This document shows positions 54,883 to 64,000 of a stretch of DNA of 64,000 bases, piece by piece. Location: NCBI GenBank assembly GCA_965112735.1, contig OZ218956.1, positions 124,001 to 188,000 on the forward strand, in the 5' to 3' direction. The notes beneath the pieces were generated by a model, which was given only the letters and a program-made list of their open reading frames with translations, did no database searches and was not told where the DNA came from. Both the position numbers and the translations under genes were made by a program. The DNA is from Phaeosaccion multiseriatum (Eukaryota; Ochrophyta, other classes). The stretch's first letter is position 1; every line of letters begins with the position of its first letter.

Positions 54883-55487
54883 GTCAACAAATGGCCAGTA
54901 CAGTCAGTGCAGTAAGTCAACAGATGGCCCGTACAGTGCACTAAGTCAACGGACGGACGGACGGACGGACGAACGGACGGACGGCCAGTGCGTTTTTATA
55001 CTTTATTAGAAGTACTTTACACGAGGGGTCGCTGCGGTGAAGCATGAGGAAGGAGGTAGAGGGGAGGGGCCCTTTGGTGTCTTTAGAGCTTTAGAGGCGA
55101 CTCGGCGATGGAGGAGAGGCGAGGAGAGGAGAGGCGAGGCTGGTCGTTCGTTCATAGGTGCGGAGAGGAGAGTGGCGTTTTTAGCTGCCGAGCACATGGG
55201 GGAGGACAGACGGGGTAGATCATACATATTACACCTTTAAGTGCCATCTATGATTGTCTAAAAGTAACGGGGTAGAAGGGAGAGCACCAGCAGTTGGTGA
55301 TACAGCAGCCGCTCCTAGAACGCAGTACACAATGGTACGGCTTCTTGTCTATGGTCTGGTGTTTCCATGTATGCCTAAGAGTTATTCACAAATGGCAGGC
55401 ACATGGGACCGGGGGGGGGGTCCCATCACTCCCTCTCCTACCCTTCGTATTTACATCGGGCTCGGTCTCAGCCTCCGAGAGAGAGAG

Positions 55488-55527
<40 letters not shown>

Positions 55528-55852
55528 AGGCAAATAGAGCCTCCGTCCCCTCCCCTCCCCTGACCTCTCCTCCACTCCTCCTCGGAGGCAGAGCAGAACA
55601 GCAGCAGTACAGCCAAGTACAGCAGCAGCGGTGGCCTTTGGCCAGCCATTGATGTCGGAAGCGAAGCTGTCCTGTACCTTCCTTCTATGGAAGCTTTCCT
55701 CTGTGCTTCTTTCTAAAATGGAACTCTTATCCTCTAAACAGTCTAGCGGCACAGCAGCACAGCAGCAGGCCTCTATACATGCTGGCACACCCAGCTGAAC
55801 AGCTTAGTGGCGGCAGTAGCAGCACCCAGCAGCAGCACCTAGCAGCAGCTCG
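54883..55852. other. Convergent intergenic region with a TTGGTGATA element
   Basis: After the isomerase stop come short tandem units (aagtcaacaratggcc, 54884-54930) and (ggac)n at 54952-54980. The dispersed element caccagcagttggtgataca is at 55286-55310. A (gaga)n tract lies at 55483-55530 and CAG-rich DNA at 55745-55855. I see no gene. Confidence 0.55.
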
Positions 55853-58660
55853 TCAGATCATGCTGGCGGGGCTGCTGTTGCCTCTCTCTCCTCCCCCCGC
55901 CCCATCCCTGCTCCTCCTGCCGCTGCTGCCGCTGCTGCTGCTGCTGCCGCTGCTGCTGTTGGACACGCTTAGGAGGCTCTGTCCCCCTTGGGTGTCGCTA
56001 TACGCCGCTCCGTTTCCGCCGCCGCTCCCCCTCCCTCGGGGAGGATTGCCCCCCCGGGGAGGACTGAAGGTGGTGTAGGCGTAGGCGGGCAGGAAGGATG
56101 CCTGTGAGTATGCTGACTGCGCGGGGTGGTAATGTAAGGCGTCGCCAGCGGAGGGCACGCTCAAGGCCACTGTGCTGACGGCAAGCTTGGCCGCGGCGGC
56201 TCCAATCAGCCACCCGCACACCACATCATCCTAAGGCAGTGACGAGGAGGAGGGAGGGAGGAGGGAGGGTGGGAGAAGCGGGGAGGGAAGGAGGAGCAAG
56301 GAGGGAGGACGGAGATGGAAGAAGTAAAGAGGAGGGAGGAGGGAGGAGGAGGACGGGAAGGTTAGCCGAGCGACAGAGCGTTGAGAGAAGGACGGGCGGG
56401 GTCGTGAGGCGCAGTCGCAGCTCTCCTCAGGCTCCATCTAGTGCCATCTTGGCGTCTCATGGACTGGAACAATAAACAGTTACAGCCTCTCTCTCCCTCT
56501 CTCTCTCTCTCCACAGACGGTATGTGCCATTTGGAAGTGGAGTGGTTGCCTGTCTCTCTCCCTCCCCCTCTGGCATGTCCGAACATGCCCACACCCACAC
56601 CCATAGACTGCCATCCGTCCGCTACCTGGAAGTGCCAGTAGTCCGTTACACGAGTGGCCCCCACCCACACAGCCACAAAGACGGGTACAGTGGCCAGGTA
56701 CACGCCTGCCGTGCGCTCCAGCCCAGACCTCAGCAGCTTGGAGTCTTCCAGCAGCAACAGCGTGGCCACACCCAGACCGGCCATCGAGAGCGAGCTGTCG
56801 GCAGAGGGGCGTGATGGAAAGGGGGGGTGGGGGGGAAGTGGCCATGATTGGGGGGGGGGGGTGAGTGGGTATCCATCCTGAGGAGAGCAGCAGGAGCGTA
56901 CCTGTGGCCGGAGGGAAAGCTCTTGGCGCGCTCGTTCTGGAGGGAGGAGGGAGGGGACGGCAAGCACAGTCATAGCACAGTCAAAGCACAGTCAAAGCAC
57001 AGTCAAAGTACAGTCAAAGCACAGTCAAAGCACAGTCAAAGCACAGCCAAGCCACAGAGAGGGAGCAGAGCGGAGCTGTCGGCAAGGGCGTGAGTGAGCG
57101 TATACATGCGGGGCCCTCTTTCCCTGCAACCCTTCTCCCCCCCCCCCTCCCTCCCTCCTTCCCTCCCTCCCTCCCTCCCATCCTCGCTCCCTCCCTCCCT
57201 CCACCCCTCTCTCTCCCTCCCTTCCTCCCTCCTTCCCTCACCACGACTCCCTCGCAGCCGTCACAGTGCCTGCCCAGCTCCGTCAGTGCGAGGAATATGG
57301 GCCTCGGCCTTCCCACTATGTTCTTGAGGAAGAGAGTGAGGGCAGTGCAGCTCAGCACAGAGGCCAGTAAGGCAAGGAAAGCATCATGTAGAGAACCCTT
57401 GGTGCGTCTGCGGCGGAAGGGGGGCGGGTTAGGTTAGAGGCATACGGCAGGGGAGGGAGGGGGTCGAGAGTAACGCTGCCAAGTACTTGTAGAACATATG
57501 GGGACGGAGCTGGAGGCATGCTGGAGGCATGTGGGCAGGGCTCTACATAGCATGCATGTGGAGAGGGCTCTGCCTAGCTTGGGCGAAGGGTTGGAGGGGA
57601 TGGATGGATGGAGGGGTTGGAGTGGATGCGGCCGGTAGTTCGCTCCGTTGTTCCGCCTTGGGGGGAGGGCTGCCACAGCCATAGACAGGTATGAGCCCCC
57701 CTCCCTCCCTCCCTTCCTTCCTCCCTCCCACCCACCTTCCCAAGAGTGCCAGGCAGTGGCGTGCAAGGATGAGTCCGCTGGGCAGCAGCACAGTGAGGGC
57801 GCCGAGCATCCAATTGGATACACTCTCGTAGGGCCTCTCGCCGCTCTTCATCTGCCCAAGTGCCACACAGCACGCGTTGTCCTCCGCCTCCTCTGTCTCT
57901 CTCCTCCCCCTCCCCGCTCCTGCTACAGCTCCTGCATGCCCTCCCGCTGCCAAGAGCCTGCGGTCGTCCTCCCGGAGGCCTCGCTCGTTCACACTGGGCA
58001 CTGCGCAGCTCTGCATGTCACGGGCCGTACACAGGACATCGTCATCAGCGCTGGCTTTGTTGCGGCCCCTCAGTCGGATGGGGTAGTCGTGGATGCCCCC
58101 CTCGCCCACCCGGTCAGGGAGGAACTGCGAGTTGAGAGGGATGGAAGTCTGTGGTATAATAAATGCGCAATCACATGGACAGGCAGGGAGGGGCAGATAT
58201 GAGGGGCGGGTGGGGGGGTGGGCGGTGGCTTATGCTTGTCCCCCCCGAGTGAGTTCCCTTACTACACGGGTGCTGCAGACTTGGAGCGAGCGAGCTTGGA
58301 GAGAAAACGTTCGTTGCCCCAGTCAGACAGCACCACATGGAGGACACGGACTGATAGAGAGGTGAAGCTGTAAGGCAGACATACACAGACAGGAACGGAC
58401 AAATACAGAGAGGTAGACAAATGGAGAGAAAAGACGGAGACAGACAGACCTTCGACACACAGAGGGACAGGTGAGGCAGAGAGAAAGAGAGAAAATACAG
58501 ACGACGCACAGACAGATGGACATGCACATGTATAGACACACAGATACACAGACCGACCTGGAAAAGCACTATGAAAGTGAGCGCCACCATGACCACGAGC
58601 AGCATCTCCTGGGTCCGCCTCCTGTGTGGTCTCGACTCCTCCTGCTGCGGCGGGTGCTGA

Positions 58661-58701
<41 letters not shown>

Positions 58702-58770
58702 GTGGTACAGCTGCTGCTGCTCTTCCTCCTCGTCTAGCTCCTGAATCTGCGCTCCCCGATGACTAACCAT
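55853..58770 (-). CDS. PAP2-family lipid phosphate phosphatase
   Basis: Six exons, 58770-58558, 58148-57736, 57407-57242, 56936-56902, 56794-56626 and 56230-55853, join in phase to give 457 aa. The N-terminus is Q-rich and cytosolic, then TM1 (MLLVVMVALTFIVLF). The three PAP2 signature blocks are complete: KNIVGRPRP, the PSGH loop (KSFPSGH|SSLSMAGLG, split by an intron) and TRVTDYWHFQ|DDVVCGW with the catalytic His. Further hydrophobic segments (MLGALTVLLPSGLIL, LALLASVLSCTALTLFL, YLATVPVFVAVWVGA, WLIGAAAAKLAV) make it a polytopic membrane protein. Such enzymes dephosphorylate phosphatidic acid and related lipids. The Gly/Ser/Asn tail is low-complexity. I judged a possible extra exon at 58262-58385 unnecessary because exons 1 and 2 already join in phase. 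Confidence 0.88.
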
Positions 58771-59196
58771 GCTCTTGCCCTTCCTCGGCCCCTGGCTACC
58801 AGCGCTTCTTGGGGGACTTACTCTGTTATGCCGGCTGACCAGTGTGCTGCTCCTGGCCGTCTGTTGTTGGCCCAAGAGATCCACTTTCTATCTCCTGGCC
58901 CCACTGGTGTGGGACGAAAGCCTACTTACGTTCTCTTTCTGCCCCCCATAGCTGCGGAAGGCAGTGACGTTCCTTAGATTCTCTCTCCCGCCCCGACAGG
59001 AGGAGGGCGCGATTCAGCGAGGAAGACACAAGAGAGAGTGACAAAGGGCTGAGCAGGTAGGTCTGTAGGTCAAATAGGGAGAGACGGTGACACACTCCCG
59101 GAAGAAAAGGGGGGAGGGGCGGGGAGATGGGATTCGAGATGGGAAGAAAATCCACTCGACAGTTACACCGAATTAAGGGAAGGGAAGGATGAGAAG
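58771..59196. other. Divergent intergenic region
   Basis: Upstream of both the PAP2 gene and the coiled-coil gene. No repeats or coding signal beyond a possible short 5' exon (ATG at 58949, minus, followed by gtaagt), which does not splice in frame to the PAP2 gene. Confidence 0.5.
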
Positions 59197-60207
59197 ATGC
59201 CTCGTCCAAGGCAGCAAGGTGCCTGTACGAACAAGCCGTGCAAACGGCGGCTTCAGGTGGTTGACAAGCTCCTGGAGCAGTGGGAAGAGAAGCAGTTGAC
59301 CAAGAGGTTTGTGGAAAAAAAGGTTGCGGAGAAGGCCCTGGAGCAGGCACGTCTGGAGAAGATCAGCCTCAGGAAAGCCATCGGCGAGGCCCTTCGGAGC
59401 AACGAGGAGGCCACCGCGGAGATACAGGCCCAGGGGGCTCTCAAGAAGGCGCTCTTTGAGAAGCTTCAGACCGTAGAGGCGAGGAGGGTGAAGGTGCGCG
59501 CGCAGGAGGTGCATCTCATGAATGCGCATCGGGGCGGCGGCGGCGGCGGAGGAGGAGAGATGGGGGGGGCGTGGGGAAGCGACGGCATGACGCTCCGCTT
59601 TGACCCCGCTCAGAGGCCGTCGGCGGCGGTGAGGAGGGCGGGAGAGAGTGGGAGGCCGCACCACGACGGCAAGTTCGCCTACGCCAGCTCGGTCATGCTC
59701 AGCAGGTGGTCGTGCTGCCTCAGGGAGAAGGAGCAAGCCCCTGGCTGCTTGGGGGGCAAACCGAGCCTAGTGGCAGCGGCGGTGGGGGCAAGTATGACGA
59801 GGAGGGGCCACAGCAAGTGCGTGCCGGGGGAGCACAGCGCACCACAAGTGGGCACATCACACGCCAGTCTTCATGCCGAACGGAACCTCAAGGCGCACAT
59901 CAGCGCTCTGCACAAAGTCAGACAGGTGGCTACAGCCAACAGCGCAGCTAGAGCAAGAGTGAGGCCCCAAAGCGCCGGAGGGAGGCTCGGCAGCGGCAGC
60001 AGCAGCAGCAGCGGCGGCAAAAGGCGGAGGGGCCCGGGCGGCGGATTGGGTTGCTCGCTGGTGGCCACGAGTAAGGGAGACAGTACAAGTAGTGGCGGTG
60101 GTAGACCGTCCGGGACCCGCCTCCGGAGCAACAGTAGTGTTGTAAGCAGGCCCCGCCCGAGCTCAGCCGTGGTGGGCACCGTCTCCGTGCTGGCTGTAGG
60201 TGACTGA
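59197..60207 (+). CDS. Coiled-coil protein, unrecognised
   Basis: One open exon of 336 codons. Residues 15-105 are strongly helical and charged (VDKLLEQWEEKQLTKRFVEK ... LEQARLEKISLRKAIGEALR), predicting a coiled coil. A GGGG linker follows. Then RFDPAQRP and KFAYASSVMLSRWSCCLREK followed by EQAPGC form a W-CC-x(n)-GC motif seen in some ciliary and cytoskeletal proteins. The C-terminal third is basic and rich in R, S and G (RPQSAGGRLGS, RPRPSSAVV). The family is not recognised. A role at cilia or the cytoskeleton is a guess from the RPxSA and WxCC motifs. Confidence 0.6.
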   Translation: MPRPRQQGACTNKPCKRRLQVVDKLLEQWEEKQLTKRFVEKKVAEKALEQARLEKISLRKAIGEALRSNEEATAEIQAQGALKKALFEKLQTVEARRVKVRAQEVHLMNAHRGGGGGGGGEMGGAWGSDGMTLRFDPAQRPSAAVRRAGESGRPHHDGKFAYASSVMLSRWSCCLREKEQAPGCLGGKPSLVAAAVGASMTRRGHSKCVPGEHSAPQVGTSHASLHAERNLKAHISALHKVRQVATANSAARARVRPQSAGGRLGSGSSSSSGGKRRRGPGGGLGCSLVATSKGDSTSSGGGRPSGTRLRSNSSVVSRPRPSSAVVGTVSVLAVGD

Positions 60208-60467
60208 CGTGGTGGCTGTGCTAGGGTAGGGGGGGAGCAGCGGAGCCAGAGGAGCAGGAGGGTGGGCAAGAAGGTCTTTGCCACGGAGCGTAGCTGTTTA
60301 GCAGCAGCTCAGCAGTAGAGCACGCCATACACGAGGGGCAAACCCACATCCAAGCCCAGTGTACGTATGTGTGTGTGTGTAAGGAGAGAGAGATTGGGAG
60401 GGCCCCAGCCTGATGGGATGATGGGCTTTTGTGAGGTTGGACCTCGCACAAGGCCAATGATGTCCTA

Positions 60468-61475
60468 TCAAATCAAGTCTATGTCGAATTGTGCTGCCAG
60501 GCTCACGTCGTCAACGGCAGCGGAAGTGGTGCACACCGTTGTCGAGCCGAAGCCCACGGGCTCACCAACGGAGCACCTCGTCCTCCTGAAGACGTTATAG
60601 TTGCCTCCGTTCTGCTGGATGTACGCCTGCCCGGCACCTCTCTCACCCGTCTGGGCCTCCATCACAAACCTCAGAGTGTACGTCTGCCCTGAGATGGAGA
60701 TGGGCACTGGGATGACGTGATAGCTAGATTTGCATGTGCCAATCCAATCCAATCCGCTTGGCCAGACGTCTCCATGTCCAACAGGGCTTCCAAAGGGGGA
60801 GGTGCCCGTGTCGTGATCATGGTAGATGATCGAAGATGACGGTGGTCCGGCGTTGGAGCGGGATGGAAGGTGCTGATTGGATGATGGGTCAAAACTGGAA
60901 CAAGAGCGCACACGCTCCGCGGCGGCGCGCACCTCGGGCCCCGCACATAGGCCGAGCCGGGCATAGATAGGCATAGGCATAGGCCGAGCCGGGCATAGGC
61001 ATAGGCCGAGCCGGGGTATTACTTGCAGGTCCTGTCGTGGGAGCGGAGTAGCGGAAGGAGCGTCGTCGCTGTCGTCGTCGGAGCTGGAGGATGAGCTGCC
61101 CGCCTCGGGCCGAGCCTCTGTACAACAGCCTCGTCGTCCCTCTCGTCTTGTGCTGTACAACAGCCTCGTCGTCCCTCTCGTCTTGTGCTGTACAACAGCC
61201 TCGTCGTCCCTCTCGTCATGTGCTGTACAACAGCCTCGTCGTCCCTCTCGTCTTGTGCTGTACAACAGCCTCGTCGTCCCTCTCGTCTTGTGCTGTACAA
61301 CAGCCTCGTCGTCCCTCTCGTCTTGTGCTGTACAACAGCCTCGTCGTCCCTCTCGTCTTGTGCTGTACAACAGCCTCGTCGTCCCTCTCGTCTTGTGCTG
61401 TACAACAGCCTCGTCGTCCCTCTCGTCATGTGCTGTACAACAGCCTCGTCGTCCCTCTCGTCTTGTGCTGTACAA
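60468..61475 (-). CDS. Unrecognised ORF with 35-bp-repeat-encoded N-terminus
   Basis: The minus strand is open for 335 codons. The first ~120 codons come from about ten units of the 35-bp array (repeating peptide around RREGRRGCCTA, DERDDEAVVQ, KTRGTTRLLYS). Next comes an S/D-rich linker, then a part that looks like real protein: DVWPSGLDWIGTCKSSYHVI, SISGQTYTLRFVMEAQTG, AYIQQNGGNYNVFRRTRCSV, VDDVSLAAQFDIDLI. The alternating pattern suggests a β-sandwich such as a carbohydrate- or surface-binding module, but I do not recognise it. The true start is unknown; upstream exons or the array itself may be non-coding. It could be a gene fragment. Confidence 0.4.
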   Translation of the reverse strand: MYSTRREGRRGCCTAHDERDDEAVVQHKTRGTTRLLYSTRREGRRGCCTAQDERDDEAVVQHKTRGTTRLLYSTRREGRRGCCTAHDERDDEAVVQHKTRGTTRLLYSTRREGRRGCCTEARPEAGSSSSSSDDDSDDAPSATPLPRQDLQVIPRLGLCLCPARPMPMPIYARLGLCAGPEVRAAAERVRSCSSFDPSSNQHLPSRSNAGPPSSSIIYHDHDTGTSPFGSPVGHGDVWPSGLDWIGTCKSSYHVIPVPISISGQTYTLRFVMEAQTGERGAGQAYIQQNGGNYNVFRRTRCSVGEPVGFGSTTVCTTSAAVDDVSLAAQFDIDLI

Positions 61476-62005
61476 CAGCCTCGTCGTCCCTCTCGTCTTG
61501 TGCTGTACAACAGCCTCGTCGTCCCTCTCGTCTTGTGCTGTACAACAGCCTCGTCGTCCCTCTCGTCATGTGCTGTACAACAGCCTCGTCGTCCCTCTCG
61601 TCTTGTGCTGTACAACAGCCTCGTCGTCCCTCTCGTCTTGTGCTGTACAACAGCCTCGTCGTCCCTCTCGTCTTGTGCTGTACAACAGCCTCGTCGTCCC
61701 TCTCGTCTTGTGCTGTACAACAGCCTCGTCGTCCCTCTCGTCTTGTGCTGTACAACAGCCTCGTCGTCCCTCTCGTCTTGTGCTGTACAACAGCCTCGTC
61801 GTCCCTCTCGTCATGTGCTGTACAACAGCCTCGTCGTCCCTCTCGTCTTGTGCTGTACAACAGCCTCGTCGTCCCTCTCGTCTTGTGCTGTACAACAGCC
61901 TCGTCGTCCCTCTCGTCTTGTGCTGTACAACAGCCTCGTCGTCCCTCTCGTCTTGTGCTGTACAACAGCCTCGTCGTCCCTCTCGTCTTGTGCAGTTGAC
62001 GTTGT
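61124..62005. repeat. Tandem array of ~25 35-bp units
   Basis: The unit begins tgtacaacagcctcgtcgtc and ends cctctcgtcttgtgc, 35 bp. It repeats about 25 times with only one common variant (cgtcatg for cgtcttg in about one unit in five). Because 35 is not a multiple of 3, each frame cycles through all phases. All three plus-strand frames stay open across the whole array; minus frames are interrupted only where the catg variant makes TGA. Confidence 0.97.
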
Positions 62006-62044
62006 ACTAGCAGGGCTCGTCGCTGTTGGGCAGTGGTGATACAT

Positions 62045-62307
62045 AAAGGAAACAGGGAAAGAAAGGATAGAAATTGAGTTTTAGTTTATGATCCCTCTTC
62101 CCTTTACCAATAGCTACTTGTATCCGATGAAGACTTTAAGGGCTGTGAGAGAGCAAAGGTGACGAAGCTGGGCAGCGGCTGAGGACCAAAATGACGTGCA
62201 GCAGGAAGAGTAGAAGAAGTTGGTGAGGCAAAGCTCGAGCAAGACAGGAAAGAGAGCGAGGGGAGAACAACAGCGCCAGCCTCCTCCCTCCTCTTCCTCC
62301 CGCAACC
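62045..62307. other. Upstream region of TRAPPC9
   Basis: Short spacer with A/T-rich DNA at 62045-62110; probable promoter and 5' UTR. No other feature is seen. Confidence 0.5.
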
Positions 62308-63316
62308 ATGTCTCCTCTGTGTGTGAGGAAGAGCTTGGAGAGCCACCGCTCGGTGGAGACCATCCTCATTCCTTTGGGAGGGGTGCCGCCTCCCATCTAC
62401 AAACGCTATTGCCAGACGATTAGCAGGTGTGTTGGGCGCGAAGTGGAGAGTGACAAGGAGGCTGCCATTGCTTGCTACTTGAGGCGGAGTGCACCTGCTC
62501 CTGTGGTTCTGTTCAGTCCTTTCAAAGCATTGGACGGGACCGTCTTTGCTGTGCTCTGAGCGCAGGAGGGGAGAAAGAGGGGGGGGGGAGGTTGTCAGGG
62601 TGGGGAGGGCGCAACGCGGGTTCGCTCAGACCTTGCGTATTTCCCAGCGAGCGTTACCAAGCCCCGAGTCACTGCTGACCACTGCATGCGAAAGCCAGGC
62701 CCAGCAGCGCAAGACCCATGCTCTATCCTATCTGCACAGCCTGACATGATGACATGGCATGGCCTTCCTTCCCACCCTCCCTCCCTCCCCTGGTCATGCT
62801 GCTATTACTCATGTTGGCGATGAATAACAGATTCTCCACCGTGAGCATGGACAACCTCACCGTCCCGGGCGACTGGAAGGAGAAGAGCCGCGCCACCTTC
62901 CAGCACTTCCGCTGGGGGGAGGGCTGCTACAAGCTCAACTTCGTGGATGGCGCCTCTGCCGACGCTGCCGAGTGCGTGAGCGAGTGGGAGGACCTCGACG
63001 CCTACAGGAGGGTGCACTGCGTCATTGGGGTGGTGCATTTCCCCTCCGTGGCCCCCGGGATCACCTTCTCTGACCTAGAAAAGGTAGGTGGGTGGTGTCA
63101 GCCGTCGAGCTGTCGAGGACCTGTCGAAGAGCTGTCGAGCTGGTGGTGGTGGCATGACGGGAGGGAGCCTTGTGGGTGCTGCCATCCCGACCCGCCGACC
63201 CGCAGCAGGGCAGGAGACTCTTGCCTCCGCTCCTCTCCTTTCATGCCCTGTCCCTCTTGGTGAGAGTGAGAAGAAGCCCTTCTTGCTGACTGTCGCAGAT
63301 CCCCGGTCCATCCACC

Positions 63317-63355
<39 letters not shown>

Positions 63356-63517
63356 ATTGTGTGTGTGCGTGCGTGCGTATAGGAGTTCCAAGAGGCGTGT
63401 GCGGTGTACCAACACGCCAAGGTCCACCGCATCTTCGCTTTCGGTCACGACTTCGAGAAGGGCGAATACCCGAGTATCAAGGACCCCGAGAGAGACATCG
63501 TCTTTCCTCCCGAGCAG
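62308..63517 (+). CDS. TRAPPC9: TRAPPC9/Trs120-like TRAPP-II subunit, 5' exons, cut by window edge
   Basis: Exons 62308-62426, 62831-63083 and 63383-63517 join in phase (169 codons); the gene continues past the window. The protein begins MSPLCVRKSLESHRSVETIL then IPLGGVPPPIYKRYCQTIS. It continues with MDNLTVPGDWKEKSRATFQH, WGEGCYKLNFVDG, RRVHCVIGVVHFPSVAPG and EFQEACAVYQHAKVHRIFAF followed by GHDFEK. This matches the N-terminal region of Trs120/TRAPPC9 (family: VIGVI.. PS ... EF ... Y ... RxFAF). Trs120 is a TRAPP-II scaffold for Golgi and endosome Rab activation. The third exon ends CAG|GCAAGG, a GC donor; without splicing there the frame stops 12 codons later. Confidence 0.82.
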
Positions 63518-63657
63518 GCAAGGCCAGGAGGGGGGTATTTGTTGACTTAGGGGCCGAGGAGGGGTTGAGGAGGGGTGGGGGTCAGCGGTACTCGGCGTCA
63601 GGACGCCCTTGCTTTGACAGGGACAGGCGACTCTTTGTGTAGCCCAGCGGGAGTGTC

Positions 63658-63671
63658 AGCCGTGTGCAGAC

Positions 63672-63754
<83 letters not shown>

Positions 63755-63834
63755 TGAACAGATAGACAGACAGACTGACTTAGACAGACAGATCGACAGA
63801 CTGAACAGATAAACAGACGGACAGACAGACTGAC

Positions 63835-63868
<34 letters not shown>

Positions 63869-63884
63869 GAAGACAGTGAAAGAT

Positions 63885-63949
<65 letters not shown>

Positions 63950-64000
63950 GGAAGACAGACAGACAAGACACACAGACAGACAAACAGGCAGACAGACAGA
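63658..64000. repeat. CAGA tetranucleotide array in the TRAPPC9 intron
   Basis: About 340 bp of (caga)n with variants, running to the window edge. It lies in the presumed third intron of TRAPPC9. The C/S-rich ORFs on the minus strand here are shadows of the repeat. Confidence 0.95.

Noticed and set aside
58262-58385. Extra PAP2 exon (reads RVLHVVLSDWGNERFLSKLA)
   Set aside because: No acceptor/donor pair keeps frame on both sides, and the flanking exons already join in phase with a sensible PAP2 N-terminus.
61091-62039. Three overlapping plus-strand ORFs of 284-302 codons
   Set aside because: All are the 35-bp array read in its three phases; no unique sequence supports a plus-strand gene.
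63598-63983. Cys/Ser/Leu-rich ORFs at the right edge
   Set aside because: Shadows of a CAGA array in an intron.

Overview
The window is nuclear DNA of a eukaryotic alga with a secondary, red-derived plastid. Three genes point that way: a ribose-5-phosphate isomerase, a ferredoxin-dependent bilin reductase and an unrecognised protein each begin with a signal peptide followed by an ASAFAP-like cleavage site (TNA^F, VQA^F, AQA^F). This motif is used by ochrophytes, cryptophytes and haptophytes; an ochrophyte is my first guess, but the exact group cannot be fixed from this sequence. Genes are dense, alternate strands and have short GT-AG introns. The DNA is G+C-rich and full of microsatellites: CAG/CAA tracts coding poly-Q, and CAGT, CAGA, CTGT, CCT and GAGG arrays in introns.

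Layout. 1-257: 5' end of a secreted lamin-tail-like protein (minus). 547-6283: a young Ty1/copia element (minus) with 153-bp LTRs differing at one base, broken by one -1 frame shift and one in-frame TGA. 6415-8756: full-length cereblon (minus). 8858-9805: low-complexity gene of uncertain structure (plus). 10698-15496: LSM14/Scd6 with a huge Q-rich middle (plus). 15981-18642: unrecognised plastid-targeted protein (minus). 19575-21268: bilin reductase (plus). 22198-25576: probable N-myristoylated EF-hand-like protein (plus). 26614-28303: DUF1336/EDR2-like protein (minus). 28867-32121: PX-domain protein (minus).

32829-49239 is a tandem segmental duplication. Each unit holds a divergent tyrosinase pair: an intron-bearing minus gene (A) and an intronless plus gene (B) with about 250 bp between their starts, both encoding membrane-anchored proteins. 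The duplication also took in part of the neighbouring SMARCD/BAF60 gene. The full SMARCD gene survives at 47090-51263; copy 1 keeps only a fused remnant lacking about 1.6 kb (39646-40192).

52205-54882: plastid ribose-5-phosphate isomerase (plus). 55853-58770: PAP2 lipid phosphate phosphatase (minus). 59197-60207: coiled-coil protein (plus). 60468-62044: an ORF carrying part of a 35-bp tandem array that reads open in all three plus frames. 62308 to the end: first exons of TRAPPC9/Trs120 (plus).

The genes do not form one pathway. The isomerase (Calvin cycle) and the bilin reductase (phycobilin/phytochromobilin synthesis) share the plastid. LSM14, SMARCD and cereblon are core RNP, chromatin and ubiquitin-ligase proteins. 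The PX, DUF1336, PAP2 and TRAPPC9 proteins act on membranes. The most unusual signals are a short DNA core, TTGGTGATA, recurring inside CAG tracts of several genes and intergenic DNA on both strands; the tyrosinase-pair duplication, with substitutions clustered at a copper site; and the six-frame-open 35-bp array. All exon boundaries were read by eye from splice consensus, reading phase and remembered family sequence.
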